Shown here one piece after another: positions 7,393 through 15,977 of a stretch of DNA of 20,457 nt (position 1 is its first letter; the number at the start of each line of letters is the position of its first letter). A program made the translations under genes and the position numbers. The stretch lies in contig CANHKJ010000023.1 in the NCBI GenBank assembly GCA_947460915.1, forward strand, positions 1 to 20,457, written 5' to 3'. Under the pieces are notes generated by a model that saw only the letters and a program-made list of their open reading frames with translations, was not told where the DNA came from and did no database searches. Source of the stretch: Verrucomicrobiia bacterium. GTDB lineage: Bacteria; Verrucomicrobiota; Verrucomicrobiia; Verrucomicrobiales; Akkermansiaceae.

Positions 7393-8700
7393 TCAATTCG
7401 AAATCGACTTAACCCAAGTTTGATGAGCGGTTTTTAGATGCTGCACGAGCACACGCTCACGAGCCATCTGATTGATTTTTTCACTCGGATCCGCTTCCAG
7501 ATTCACGAGCGAGAGAAGCTTGGGTCCTCTGCCTATCAATTTCCAAGCACCGCGACGCACAGCCCAATCATCGCCCGACTGCCAATGCAGATCTCGTGTT
7601 GGCGCAATTGCTTCGCCTTTTAAGATCGGCATGAGATTGATACCATCGATGTGATGTTGTTCGGCAATGTTCGCTCCAGCGAGATGCACAAAGGTAGGCA
7701 AAAAATCCATCGTCATCAGAGTTGTTGCATCCGTTTTGCTCGCCGCAATCACACCAGACCACGAAGCAATAAACGGCACTCGATGCCCTCCTTCGAACAA
7801 GCTGCCTTTGCGACCGCGCAAGTTCGCATTTGCCGCAAATCCTTGAGGTGCTGCTGGGCCATTGTCGGAACAAAAAATCACCAAGGTATGCTGATCGATC
7901 TTGTGCTTGCGCAGCGTTGCCATCACTTCACCAACGGAGTCGTCAAGCGTATCGATCATTTCCTTATATGTCTCAGCAGGAGATTTCTTTTTGCTGCGAT
8001 CGCGACCTTGCAGCGGATCATGTGGCGCGCCATGAGCGAGATACAAAAAGAAGGGTAGATCTTTGTTGTGATCGATAAAATCCACTGCATAGCGACTCAA
8101 TAAATCGGTCGCGTATCCCGATTCATTTTCGATGCGGCGTTGGTTCCACCAATCTAACTCTTTTTTTCCATAGCCAGCGATGTGCGAATGATAATCGACA
8201 TTTCCGCCCATAAATCCTCGAAATTCATCGAATCCATAAGCCATCGGATGAAATTTTTCATCATAGCCCAGATGCCACTTTCCCACTAAAGACGTGCGAT
8301 ACCCAGCCGAGCGAAACATCGCAGGCATAGTCTTTTCTTGTGGCGATATGCCCCAGGCCCAGCGTTGGACCGGATTCTGTTTGCGCTGTTCGCGATAGAC
8401 TGGCGAAAGCTCGGCATCAGGAACTTGCGCACATCGTTGTTGATATCGCCCCGTCATCAAGGCCGCACGAGTCGGTGAACACAACGGACCATTGCCATGA
8501 AAATCCGTAAAGCGCATCCCACTCGCAGCAAGCTGATCAATATGCGGCGTCTTCACCTCTCGATTGCCATAACAACCCAACGAGCCGTAACCCAAATCAT
8601 CCGCCACAATCAATACCACATTCGGTTTTCTGATCTGAGCAGCAGACAAAGAGGTCCACGGCGCAGAGATAAACATGAAGAGACAGATGATCCATTTCAT
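7393..8700 (-). CDS. Secreted sulfatase (arylsulfatase A type)
   Basis: 435 residues from the chosen start, with a signal peptide (MKWIICLFMFISAPWTSLSAA). Motifs: D34/D35 (IVADDLGYGSLGCYG), CSPTR with Cys74 for formylglycine, GKWHLGY (K141, H143), HGAPHDP (H223, H227), CSDNG (D279/N280) and K298 (RGRKGSLFEGG). All core metal and catalytic residues are present, so it should be an active sulfate-ester hydrolase once matured. It is clearly more arylsulfatase A-like than the other sulfatase in this cluster, so the two probably cut different sulfate positions. The frame extends to 8793, but the extra 31 residues overlie the spacer, and the Met at 8700 starts a clean signal peptide directly after a promoter-like -10 box. 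It sits between the FAD oxidoreductase and the acetylesterase genes. Confidence 0.93.
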   Translation of the reverse strand: MKWIICLFMFISAPWTSLSAAQIRKPNVVLIVADDLGYGSLGCYGNREVKTPHIDQLAASGMRFTDFHGNGPLCSPTRAALMTGRYQQRCAQVPDAELSPVYREQRKQNPVQRWAWGISPQEKTMPAMFRSAGYRTSLVGKWHLGYDEKFHPMAYGFDEFRGFMGGNVDYHSHIAGYGKKELDWWNQRRIENESGYATDLLSRYAVDFIDHNKDLPFFLYLAHGAPHDPLQGRDRSKKKSPAETYKEMIDTLDDSVGEVMATLRKHKIDQHTLVIFCSDNGPAAPQGFAANANLRGRKGSLFEGGHRVPFIASWSGVIAASKTDATTLMTMDFLPTFVHLAGANIAEQHHIDGINLMPILKGEAIAPTRDLHWQSGDDWAVRRGAWKLIGRGPKLLSLVNLEADPSEKINQMARERVLVQHLKTAHQTWVKSISN

Positions 8701-8707
8701 AGTTATG

Positions 8708-8734
8708 AGTATATTGGGGTAAAAAGAATGGCAA
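8708..8734 (-). promoter_or_regulatory. Candidate promoter of the sulfatase gene, possibly leaderless
   Basis: Read on the minus strand: TTGCCA (8734-8729), a 15-base spacer and TATACT (8713-8708), each 5/6 to consensus. The -10 box ends 7 bases before the ATG (8700). The spacer is shorter than ideal. The surrounding 8721-8755 also holds three imperfect copies of AAGAATG. Confidence 0.35.
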
Positions 8735-8805
8735 AAGAATGAGGGCAGAAGAATGAAATTCAAATGAACTAATTTTTTACAATATCCCCCCATTCTCCTG
8801 CCTCG

Positions 8806-11154
8806 TTACGGCTTAGCGTGCTTGATGACAAAGTCGATCAACTCTTGGCATTCGAAAAAGCTGGGGGAAATTTCGTGGCCACCGCCGGGTATGATTTTCA
8901 CATCACATGTTCCGCCTGCGGCTTGGTAGTTTGCTTGCAGCAACTTGGTATTATCGTTATAAGGCACCAAGATGTCATTGTCACCGTGCACCGAAAACAT
9001 CGGGACTTTGAGTTTTGCCAGACCCGCGAGATTTTCAATCGGATTGTATTCTTTGATGCGAGATTGAAAATCCGCTTCACTCATCGCAAAATCACCCAAT
9101 GTCTGTTGCTTGGAGGATTTCATCGGCCAGCTGTGATAGTTGCATACAGGATAGATTCCCGCCCATGCACGCACTTTTTCGGGATGGCGAAATGCCCAGG
9201 CCAAGGTCATCATTCCACCACGGCTTTGCCCTAACAGAACCGGTTGTTTCGAGTAACCCCGCTCGACCATGGCATCATAAAATCTCGTGAACTTCTCGGA
9301 GCTACCAGGAGCACCGCGCACTTCGCCGATGTCGTAGCCCGCAATCGCGATGCCGGCTTTCATGAACGCATCGAGATATGCTTTGTGCCGCACGATGATC
9401 ACATCGCCATTGATGACAGGTGCATACCAAATCCATGGCTTGCCTTTTGCCGGGCGAGGAACTGCATACACATAGGCTTTATGGGCATCGACTTCGAAAA
9501 TTTCTGCTTTTTTCGGCGCTGTGGACTCACGCTTCCACGCAGCGGGATTGTAGATTTGCTTGGCGACATCCAGTTTTTTTTGCAAAGCCGCGTAGGGAAC
9601 ATCTTGCACGCTCGTGTTGCCATCGATGGCAAGTCCCGCCGCAATCGCCGCACTTTGGCTCATCGCCATAAAGACTGGCTCCATACGAATGGAACCGTGC
9701 GCTACGTGTGAAGCAGAAAGGCAAATCGATGAGAAAATATTTTCGCACTCGCCTTTTTTGGGGATGATCGATCGATACGAAATCCCATATGGCCGCGGCG
9801 GCGTGCGCCAGATCACGCCTTCGTTTTGCACGGTTCCCTTGTCGGTAACAATGTGCTGCACCCCATGAGAGTCCATGCCAAACGAGCCTAACGCTATCGG
9901 ATCTTCGGCCTTGCGCTGCCCCATACAATCGTGCTGAGTCATGACGTAGTCAGTTACCATGCGTCGAGCCTCGCGAATGTAAATCATCCACGGCCAGCCC
10001 CCGTTGTCGGTAAACTCATCTTTGGGCAACCCAAAACTCGCGGCGCGTTCGCGAAGATTTTGCGGCACTCGTGGACTATTCGACATCGTCCAAAGAAATC
10101 CACGAATGTAGGTTTGGTGCGCTTTTTCGATTTCATTGCGTCGCTCGTAACTGGCTTCGGGATACTCATAATTGGCTCCCACGAAATCAGATCCCACAGC
10201 ATGCATGTTATTCCAATCGACTTTTTTTCCCGTGCCCGCAAGGGGCTCGATGAGTGCCGGCATGCGTGTGTCTCCCGCATCAAAATTGCGCAACAGCAAC
10301 TCATGATCGATCTCGCGATAGCCTTCAGGCTTTTCGATCGGGATGCGATTCTCGGGGTTACTGGTAAGGCACACGCGATAATTGAACGCTTGAATTTTCT
10401 TATCTCCCTGACCATTCACCAATCCCTTGCCATCGACAACATGAGGCAACAAGCCAGTCCTTGGCTCACCTGCTTTGATGTAGGGATCAACGTCTTTAAC
10501 AAAATGATCTTTGTCTTTTTGGCCGTAATGCAAACGTGGATTGGTATCGCCACGACGCACACCAGCAAGGTCTTCCCCATACTGGCTTTCTGCTTCGCGG
10601 CCGACCGTGTAACTCACACCCGCGGCTGCCATCAGATCGCCAACGTAGGTTGCATCGATGAACATTTTTCCACGATAGGACTTACCACTCAGAGTGGTGA
10701 TTGCCGTAATGCGTTTGCCTTCCATGGTAACACCCTTGCCAGGATTTCGATCTAACAATTCCTTGTAAACTACCGTCACACCGGAATCGGCAATCATTTT
10801 TTCAAATACCTTCTTGCCCACATGTGGCTCAAAACTACGCACAAAGGTAGCGCCATATTCTTTCGCTACGCCCTCATAGAATTCAGACGCGATGCCACCA
10901 AAGGTGTTGCGATAACCCAGAAAATCAGTCGCGCCAAGACCACTCGCACTCATGCCACCCGGAAATCCCGTAGGATTAATCCAAATGACGGATCGACCTT
11001 CGCGCTTCGCTGAAATGGCCGCGACTACCGCTCCCGAAGAATCACCATAGACAACCACATCATGCTCAAAGTTTTTGTCAGGAGCTGATTGGCCATAGCA
11101 AGAAATGGTTAGTGCCGCGCTAACGCTTACAATATGAGAGAAGAAATTGTTCAT
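8806..11154 (-). CDS. FAD-dependent oxidoreductase fused to an alpha/beta hydrolase
   Basis: 782 residues with a signal peptide-like start (MNNFFSHIVSVSAALTISCYGQSA). Residues ~30-545 form a FAD-dependent oxidoreductase of the PF12831 kind: dinucleotide-binding VVVYGDSSGAVVAAISAKREG (33-53), GFPGGMSASGLGATDFLG (63-80), FIDATYVGDLMAAAG (165-179) and SICLSASHVAHGSIRMEP (476-493). Residues ~555-782 form a separate alpha/beta hydrolase: nucleophile elbow GQSRGG with Ser644, acid HGDND (D725 or D727) and His760 (GGGHE). The triad looks complete. By family, the first half may oxidise a sugar or polyol; the second may be an esterase. Substrates are unknown. It is the only protein in the cluster with two catalytic domains. 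Spacing is 212 bases to the upstream beta-helix gene and 105 to the downstream sulfatase gene. Confidence 0.9.
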   Translation of the reverse strand: MNNFFSHIVSVSAALTISCYGQSAPDKNFEHDVVVYGDSSGAVVAAISAKREGRSVIWINPTGFPGGMSASGLGATDFLGYRNTFGGIASEFYEGVAKEYGATFVRSFEPHVGKKVFEKMIADSGVTVVYKELLDRNPGKGVTMEGKRITAITTLSGKSYRGKMFIDATYVGDLMAAAGVSYTVGREAESQYGEDLAGVRRGDTNPRLHYGQKDKDHFVKDVDPYIKAGEPRTGLLPHVVDGKGLVNGQGDKKIQAFNYRVCLTSNPENRIPIEKPEGYREIDHELLLRNFDAGDTRMPALIEPLAGTGKKVDWNNMHAVGSDFVGANYEYPEASYERRNEIEKAHQTYIRGFLWTMSNSPRVPQNLRERAASFGLPKDEFTDNGGWPWMIYIREARRMVTDYVMTQHDCMGQRKAEDPIALGSFGMDSHGVQHIVTDKGTVQNEGVIWRTPPRPYGISYRSIIPKKGECENIFSSICLSASHVAHGSIRMEPVFMAMSQSAAIAAGLAIDGNTSVQDVPYAALQKKLDVAKQIYNPAAWKRESTAPKKAEIFEVDAHKAYVYAVPRPAKGKPWIWYAPVINGDVIIVRHKAYLDAFMKAGIAIAGYDIGEVRGAPGSSEKFTRFYDAMVERGYSKQPVLLGQSRGGMMTLAWAFRHPEKVRAWAGIYPVCNYHSWPMKSSKQQTLGDFAMSEADFQSRIKEYNPIENLAGLAKLKVPMFSVHGDNDILVPYNDNTKLLQANYQAAGGTCDVKIIPGGGHEISPSFFECQELIDFVIKHAKP

Positions 11155-11366
11155 GCAAATTCGAATGATGGAGAGGTGTTGATTTTGTTACAATCGTTAA
11201 TATTCATTCAGCCCGAGTGAGTGAAGAAAAAACGATACCCACTCCTGCCCATAATTTGGCCAGGACTACACAACCTTGGAATTATGGCGTCATGCTTGGC
11301 ACTTGGACCTCTACGATTGTCATTTTCTAACATAAATTTTCGAGTGAAGGAATGATAGCGCAAATG
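11155..11366. other. 212-base spacer between the beta-helix and FAD oxidoreductase genes
   Basis: No ORF, RNA gene or strong hairpin with a T tract was found on either strand. The length leaves room for a promoter of the FAD oxidoreductase gene, but no clear -35/-10 pair could be picked, and no Shine-Dalgarno precedes the ATG at 11154. Confidence 0.5.
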
Positions 11367-12944
11367 TTAGGGCTCAAATTGAAGTCCGCTCACAAACTCG
11401 TTGATTTGAAAAAATCGAGCATCATCAACAAACTTGCCGCCCACCGTAAGATTATCGAATCGCAAATCGCGAATACGAGCATCAGCTAGCCCCCATAAAA
11501 TCTGTGGCTCAGCTAAGACACTGGGCGCAGCGATAACAACATTCTGAAATAAAATACCTGATAGATCTCCTGCTCCGCGCCTACCACCATTTTTTGCGTA
11601 TGGTTCCGGCACCTGCATGCAGAGAAAAAACTGCTGCAATGTAGGCCGCGGATCTTCCACGTTGATATTCCGAAAAATCACGCCTCGCCCCGCTGCACCC
11701 TTTCCCTCACCACGCATGTTGAACACACGCCCACCGCTCCAGTGATGCCATTTCGCACGTGAGTAAATCACATCACAATCTTCTACCACCATCGGCCGAT
11801 CATTCGCGTTTTGCAGCGAGCTCAAAACAAATGCTGAGCCATTCGCATCATTCCACACTACCGCGCGACGAATCCCCAAGCCCTGAACATAAAGCGAGTC
11901 ATCTTGCGTGCGTAAGAAACAATCTTCAATCAGAGTATTTCCAAAAGGATTGATACCATCACCATTCGCTCTCCACGTGAAAATTTTCGTCCATGATACC
12001 TTGTTCGGATGCCCCTTTTTATAGCCCCCCACCAGCATCAGTGAATGCGTAGCCGAATCCGCAATCGTAATTCCTTCCACTGTCACATCATTAGCTCCTA
12101 AGATCTCAATTGGACGATAGCGATCATACTCACCTGCGGCAATCGCAGGCCTAACATGTTCAGGATGCTTCAATCGAGCACCCGATAAAGTCCCGTGACC
12201 AAAGATCCGAATGTTCTGTCCCTCCGTCCAAGAAGTTTGTGAAAAAGTTCCATACACGATCGAATCTCCCGGAAGATAATACTGACAATTCGACCGCAAC
12301 GGAAATGCCAAGCCGATGTCATGAACACCAGGCAAAAAATACAAGGTAGTCCACGCGCCATCTGCTGGAGGCATTTCCCCAGGTTTTATTGCCAAAACCC
12401 CCGGCTCTCCCAACTTCGGCTTGTCTCGCAACGAGGGATTTGCAAACAATGAAATCGTATGAATTGGTGGCCCTTTGTAGCCCTTGCCGGTGTCTTGCTC
12501 ATCCATCTGACCATCGATGTCCACCGCCACTTGGCAAGGCTTGTTTAAGGTCACAAGCACCTTGCCATCCTTCACCACGCAGGCCGAGGCCTTGCGCCGT
12601 GGATGCACTACCGCTGAACGAATCGCCGTACCATTGGTCCGCGAAATTTCGACTTCCACGGAGGCCGACATCTCAAAGTTTACATAACCATGCGTCCATC
12701 CCGCCAAGGTATCGAAGTACGCATCCGTCTCCTTCTCCATCTTTTTGCAATCTGTCTCCACCACAAACGCCCGCTGCCACAGTTCGTCCGGCTTCGCCAA
12801 TCTCACCCGCACCCGATAGTGCGCCGATTCCTCCAAGCCCGGCACTGCACCTGCAATCAACAAATTCTCTGCTGCACTCAGCCACGACACCGCCGTAAAA
12901 AAAACCACCGCCAATCGTGAACAAAAAGAAAACATCTCCCCCAT
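11367..12944 (-). CDS. Secreted right-handed beta-helix glycoside hydrolase, GH28/GH49-like
   Basis: 525 residues from the chosen start, with a signal peptide (...MFSFCSRLAVVFFTAVSWLSAAEN). An N-terminal region of about 130 residues is probably a beta-sandwich. Then comes the beta-helix with LYFLPGVHDIG, YYLPGDSIVYGTF and IRIFGHGTLSGARL, typical of clan GH-N (polygalacturonase, dextranase). Three acids stand at D329 (ANGDGIN) and D348/D349 (TQDDSLY). The spacing of 19 and 20 residues equals that of the catalytic Asp trio I recall for GH49 dextranase (376/395/396). So an inverting glycosidase cutting an internal linkage is likely, but the polysaccharide is unknown. The frame is open to 13010; Met codons at 12962, 12944 and 12935 are all possible starts, and the choice is uncertain. 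It is probably first in the degradation cluster. Confidence 0.82.
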   Translation of the reverse strand: MGEMFSFCSRLAVVFFTAVSWLSAAENLLIAGAVPGLEESAHYRVRVRLAKPDELWQRAFVVETDCKKMEKETDAYFDTLAGWTHGYVNFEMSASVEVEISRTNGTAIRSAVVHPRRKASACVVKDGKVLVTLNKPCQVAVDIDGQMDEQDTGKGYKGPPIHTISLFANPSLRDKPKLGEPGVLAIKPGEMPPADGAWTTLYFLPGVHDIGLAFPLRSNCQYYLPGDSIVYGTFSQTSWTEGQNIRIFGHGTLSGARLKHPEHVRPAIAAGEYDRYRPIEILGANDVTVEGITIADSATHSLMLVGGYKKGHPNKVSWTKIFTWRANGDGINPFGNTLIEDCFLRTQDDSLYVQGLGIRRAVVWNDANGSAFVLSSLQNANDRPMVVEDCDVIYSRAKWHHWSGGRVFNMRGEGKGAAGRGVIFRNINVEDPRPTLQQFFLCMQVPEPYAKNGGRRGAGDLSGILFQNVVIAAPSVLAEPQILWGLADARIRDLRFDNLTVGGKFVDDARFFQINEFVSGLQFEP

Positions 12945-13326
12945 ACGCCCACAAAACACCATTTCTGACAAAGGAAAAGCATGTGCACAAAAATATACTG
13001 ACTCAGACAATAGAATGACTTGCCACCATCGAACAAATTCTGCGATCTAAAGCGGTGAAAAACAGATATACCTTGAGCTCAAGCCAAGTAAATCGCAAAG
13101 TTCCACCAGTTCCAGAGGGGGACGCTCCACGCCACCTGTCTTGTTTTTCGGACCAACCAGAGGACATCTGCATAACAGACGTAATGTTTCATCTAACGGA
13201 AATTAGCCGAAAATTTTCACCTTAAAGATTATAATGCGTAGGGAATTATCTTTTCCGATCCGAACTTCCCTTATGAAACGCACAGCATTTCTTCTGTAAA
13301 AACTACCTCCGCTGCTTCGTATTTGG
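12945..13326. other. Divergent intergenic region between the beta-helix and protease genes
   Basis: About 380 bases with no convincing gene. It should hold promoters for both directions. An ATTATAAT box at 13228-13235 gives a perfect TATAAT on both strands, but no good -35 hexamer lies 15 to 19 bases from it. An eight-codon ORF (13273-13299, MKRTAFLL) precedes the protease gene. A GGGAA/TTCCC pair (13240-13270) is too short to count as a hairpin. No transposon remnant or RNA gene was recognised. Confidence 0.5.
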
Positions 13327-14283
13327 ATGATGCTTTTTCCACCGTATCGCTTGTTGCTTGCTGCTATTCCTTTGTTCATCATTAACCCCTCGCTTCGTGC
13401 CGACGAGCCAACACTCCGCCCCTATAACGAAATTGATGGTCAACGGTTTTGGCACAGCGGCAACACCAGCAAGTATTTCAAGCAACAAAGCAAAAAACTC
13501 CATGCTGAGAAAAAACCTCCCGCTCGCTGGGAAATTCTCAAGCAACTTGAGGAACGATCCAATTACCCTCTCTCGCTTCCCGCCGCACCAGTTCCTCAGC
13601 AAGCTATCAACATCTATCAGAAAATAGCCGAGGCGACGGTACTCATCATGACGCATGATGAAAAAAATGGCGATCGCTATGGAACCGGGTTTTTCATCGC
13701 TCCGGGCGTGATTGTTTCCAACTGGCATGTCGTCGATACTGCCATTAACTTCCCGATGATCGCCGCTATGACCTACGATGGCACCCTATTGACAATCACT
13801 GAAGGACTAGCAGGAAATAAGGCGGAAGACCTCGTCGTTCTCAAGGCTGATACAGGTGGCAAAACATTCCCCCATCTCGCTCTCGCGCCAAACTTGCCCA
13901 ATCCCGGCACGGAGCTTTGGCAATGTGGCCATACGCATACAGCCTACTGGACATTCACTGACGGCATCATCAATCGATATTGCATGGAGCCATTCAATCT
14001 CGATGACGGAAAGCCCAAGCGCGACCATGGTGCCATCGATGTCTCCCACAAAATCTCCGCTGGCTCCAGCGGTAGTCCCTTGATCAATGCCCGCGGCCAA
14101 CTCGTCGGCATTTACCACCATCGTCGTTGGTACAACCAAACGGAAAAAAATTTCGTCGAACCCAAAAATAATAAGATCGATGAAGCCAAAAGGCCGCACA
14201 TTGAGGATCGGGTAGTGCTTTTCGAGCGCAACCTCGCCATCCCTGTCAGCGCTCTGCGCGCAATGCTGACGCCAAAGCACTGA
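13327..14283 (+). CDS. Secreted trypsin-like serine protease
   Basis: 318 residues. The signal peptide is ~1-25 (cut probably after SLRA). A charged region of ~70 residues without a known domain follows, then a chymotrypsin-fold domain at ~95-290. The triad is readable: His134 (VSNWHVVD), Asp168 (AEDLVVLKAD) and Ser248 (ISAGSSGSPLIN), with GTGFFIAPGVIVSNWHVV as in Do/HtrA-like and trypsin_2 proteases. No PDZ domain follows, so it is not a full DegP/HtrA. It should act in the periplasm or outside; the substrate is unknown. It stands alone between the divergent spacer and the epimerase gene, with no clear Shine-Dalgarno. Two consecutive ATG codons open the frame; the first was taken. Confidence 0.9.
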   Translation: MMLFPPYRLLLAAIPLFIINPSLRADEPTLRPYNEIDGQRFWHSGNTSKYFKQQSKKLHAEKKPPARWEILKQLEERSNYPLSLPAAPVPQQAINIYQKIAEATVLIMTHDEKNGDRYGTGFFIAPGVIVSNWHVVDTAINFPMIAAMTYDGTLLTITEGLAGNKAEDLVVLKADTGGKTFPHLALAPNLPNPGTELWQCGHTHTAYWTFTDGIINRYCMEPFNLDDGKPKRDHGAIDVSHKISAGSSGSPLINARGQLVGIYHHRRWYNQTEKNFVEPKNNKIDEAKRPHIEDRVVLFERNLAIPVSALRAMLTPKH

Positions 14284-14406
14284 TGACACAACGCGATTCT
14301 CATACGGTCACAGGTTTTTATTGATAAAATGCCCCACCCTGCTAAGTAATCCCTCGTAACGAGACACCGTGCTCGCGTAAAACAAATCAACCTATTGAAT
14401 ACCACT

Positions 14407-15258
14407 ATGCGCTTCGGATTAAATACCTTCCTGTATGTTTCACCATTCGTAACGGACAGCGTGAAACTTTTCCCCAAATTCAAAAAGTGGGGCTTCGAGA
14501 CCCTGGAACTCCCCATCGAGGATCCATCCCACATCGATCCCGTCAAGGTCCGTGCTGCTGCCGACAAAGCAGGCATCGCCATCGGCACTCTTTGCGCTTG
14601 CATGGGACCTGGCCGTGACTTCCGTGGCTCCGCTGCTGATCAAAAAACCGCTACTGACTACATCAAAACTCTCATCGACCAAGCTGTAATTCTCGGCGCA
14701 CATTCGATCATCGGCCCGATCTATTCCGTCGTTGGTCTCATCGGTGCCCACAGCGACGAAGAGAAAAAAGCGCAATTTGATCTCGTGGTAAAAAACCTCA
14801 AGCCGATCGCAAAATACGCCGAAGAAAAGGGCATCCTACTTTGCATCGAGCCGCTCAACCGTTTCGAAACCGACTTCCTCAACACCTGCGACCAAGGTCT
14901 CAAGCTGGTCAAAGCTGTCGGCTCCAAAGCTGTCAAACTTCACCTTGATACCTTCCACATGAACATCGAGGAAAAAGATCAAGCTGCCTCGATCCGCAAA
15001 GCAGGAGCTCATCTCGGTCACTTCCACGCTTGCGGTTGCGATCGCGGCACTCCTGGAGGCGACCACATCGATTGGAAAAACATCGTCAAGGCGCTCAAGG
15101 AAGTCAACTACACCGGTGACGTCGTCATCGAATCCTTCACCACTGATGTCAAAGTGATCGCGCGTGCTGCGGCCATTTGGCGCAAGATGGAGCCAAAACG
15201 CGACGACATCGCCGTTAATGGACTCGCCAACCTTAAAAAACTCTTTAAGAAAAAATAA
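14407..15258 (+). CDS. Sugar 3-epimerase-like TIM barrel protein
   Basis: 283 residues, no signal peptide, so cytoplasmic. Xylose isomerase-like TIM barrel (AP endonuclease 2 superfamily), closest in motifs to D-tagatose/D-psicose 3-epimerases: CIEPLNRFETDFLNT with Glu148, LHLDTFHMNIEE with Asp181 and His184, HFHACGCDRGTPG with His207 and Arg213, and VVIESF with Glu242. These fit the metal ligands and catalytic pair known for the Pseudomonas cichorii enzyme (E152, D185, H211, E246) with a constant shift of four. It should carry out metal-dependent epimerisation or isomerisation of a ketose; the sugar is not predictable. A TTG at 14395 could extend it by four residues, but the ATG at 14407 gives the family's usual start (MRFGLNTF). 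The DUF1080 gene follows after four bases, so they are cotranscribed. Confidence 0.9.
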   Translation: MRFGLNTFLYVSPFVTDSVKLFPKFKKWGFETLELPIEDPSHIDPVKVRAAADKAGIAIGTLCACMGPGRDFRGSAADQKTATDYIKTLIDQAVILGAHSIIGPIYSVVGLIGAHSDEEKKAQFDLVVKNLKPIAKYAEEKGILLCIEPLNRFETDFLNTCDQGLKLVKAVGSKAVKLHLDTFHMNIEEKDQAASIRKAGAHLGHFHACGCDRGTPGGDHIDWKNIVKALKEVNYTGDVVIESFTTDVKVIARAAAIWRKMEPKRDDIAVNGLANLKKLFKKK

Positions 15259-15262
15259 TAAC

Positions 15263-15955
15263 ATGAAAAATCTCTCCTACAGCGCACTCGCGCTTCTCAG
15301 CCTTTCCTGCTGCCAAGCCGAAGAAAAACAAATTTTCAACGGTAAGGACCTCAGCGGATGGGAAGGAAAGTCGGATCTTTGGTCCGTTGTCGATGGTGCT
15401 ATCGTCGGCAAAACCACTGCCGAAAAGCCCATTTCAGGCAACACCTTTCTCGTATGGAAAGGCGGCGAGGTCGCGGACTTCGAACTGACATTCCAATACA
15501 AATTCGCCTCAAACTCCGGTAACAGCGGAGTACAATACCGCAGTACGCTCGTGGACGAAGCCAACTTCGTTGTCTCTGGCTACCAAGCCGATTTTGAGTT
15601 TGGGAAAACTTACAGCGGCATTCTTTACGAAGAAAAAGGTCGTGGCATCCTTGCACAACGCGGCCAAAAAGTGACGATCAATCAAGGTGAGGCTGCCAAC
15701 AAACCAAAGATTGACGTAGCTGGAGAAATCGGCAAAAGCGACGAGATCCAAGCCACTATCAAGGCGAACGATTGGAATACCTACCGCATCGTCGCCAAAG
15801 GCGGTCATCTGCAACATTTCATCAATGGCAAACAAACCGTCGATGTAACAGATACTACAACAGAAGGTGCCAAAAAAGGCATACTCGCTCTGCAAGTCCA
15901 CGCAGGACCACCAATGGAAGTTCACTTCAAAGATTTCGTGCTGAAGCAAGATTGA
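15263..15955 (+). CDS. Secreted DUF1080 (3-keto-disaccharide hydrolase-like) protein
   Basis: 230 residues with a hydrophobic secretion signal (MKNLSYSALALLSLSCCQA). Cys15/Cys16 sit near the cut site, but the lipobox fit is poor, so lipoprotein status is open. One DUF1080/PF06439 domain of concanavalin-like fold fills the rest: IFNGKDLSGWEG (24-35), NSGVQYRS (87-94), GYQADF (106-111), WNTYRIVAKG (171-180) and LALQVHAGPPMEVHFKD (208-224). The family name refers to hydrolysis of 3-keto-disaccharides. It starts four bases after the epimerase stop and is followed by a strong terminator, so the two genes form one transcript. The frame could be read from 15164, but that part lies inside the epimerase gene and lacks a signal peptide. 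Confidence 0.92.
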   Translation: MKNLSYSALALLSLSCCQAEEKQIFNGKDLSGWEGKSDLWSVVDGAIVGKTTAEKPISGNTFLVWKGGEVADFELTFQYKFASNSGNSGVQYRSTLVDEANFVVSGYQADFEFGKTYSGILYEEKGRGILAQRGQKVTINQGEAANKPKIDVAGEIGKSDEIQATIKANDWNTYRIVAKGGHLQHFINGKQTVDVTDTTTEGAKKGILALQVHAGPPMEVHFKDFVLKQD

Positions 15956-15977
15956 CTTTCCTAATACACCATTTCCC

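Noticed and set aside
9931..10755. Plus-strand frame of 274 residues
   Set aside because: Opposite the FAD oxidoreductase domain; no recognisable motifs.
15164..15262. Extended N terminus for the DUF1080 protein
   Set aside because: It lies inside the epimerase gene, begins with a non-ATG codon, and would bury the signal peptide.
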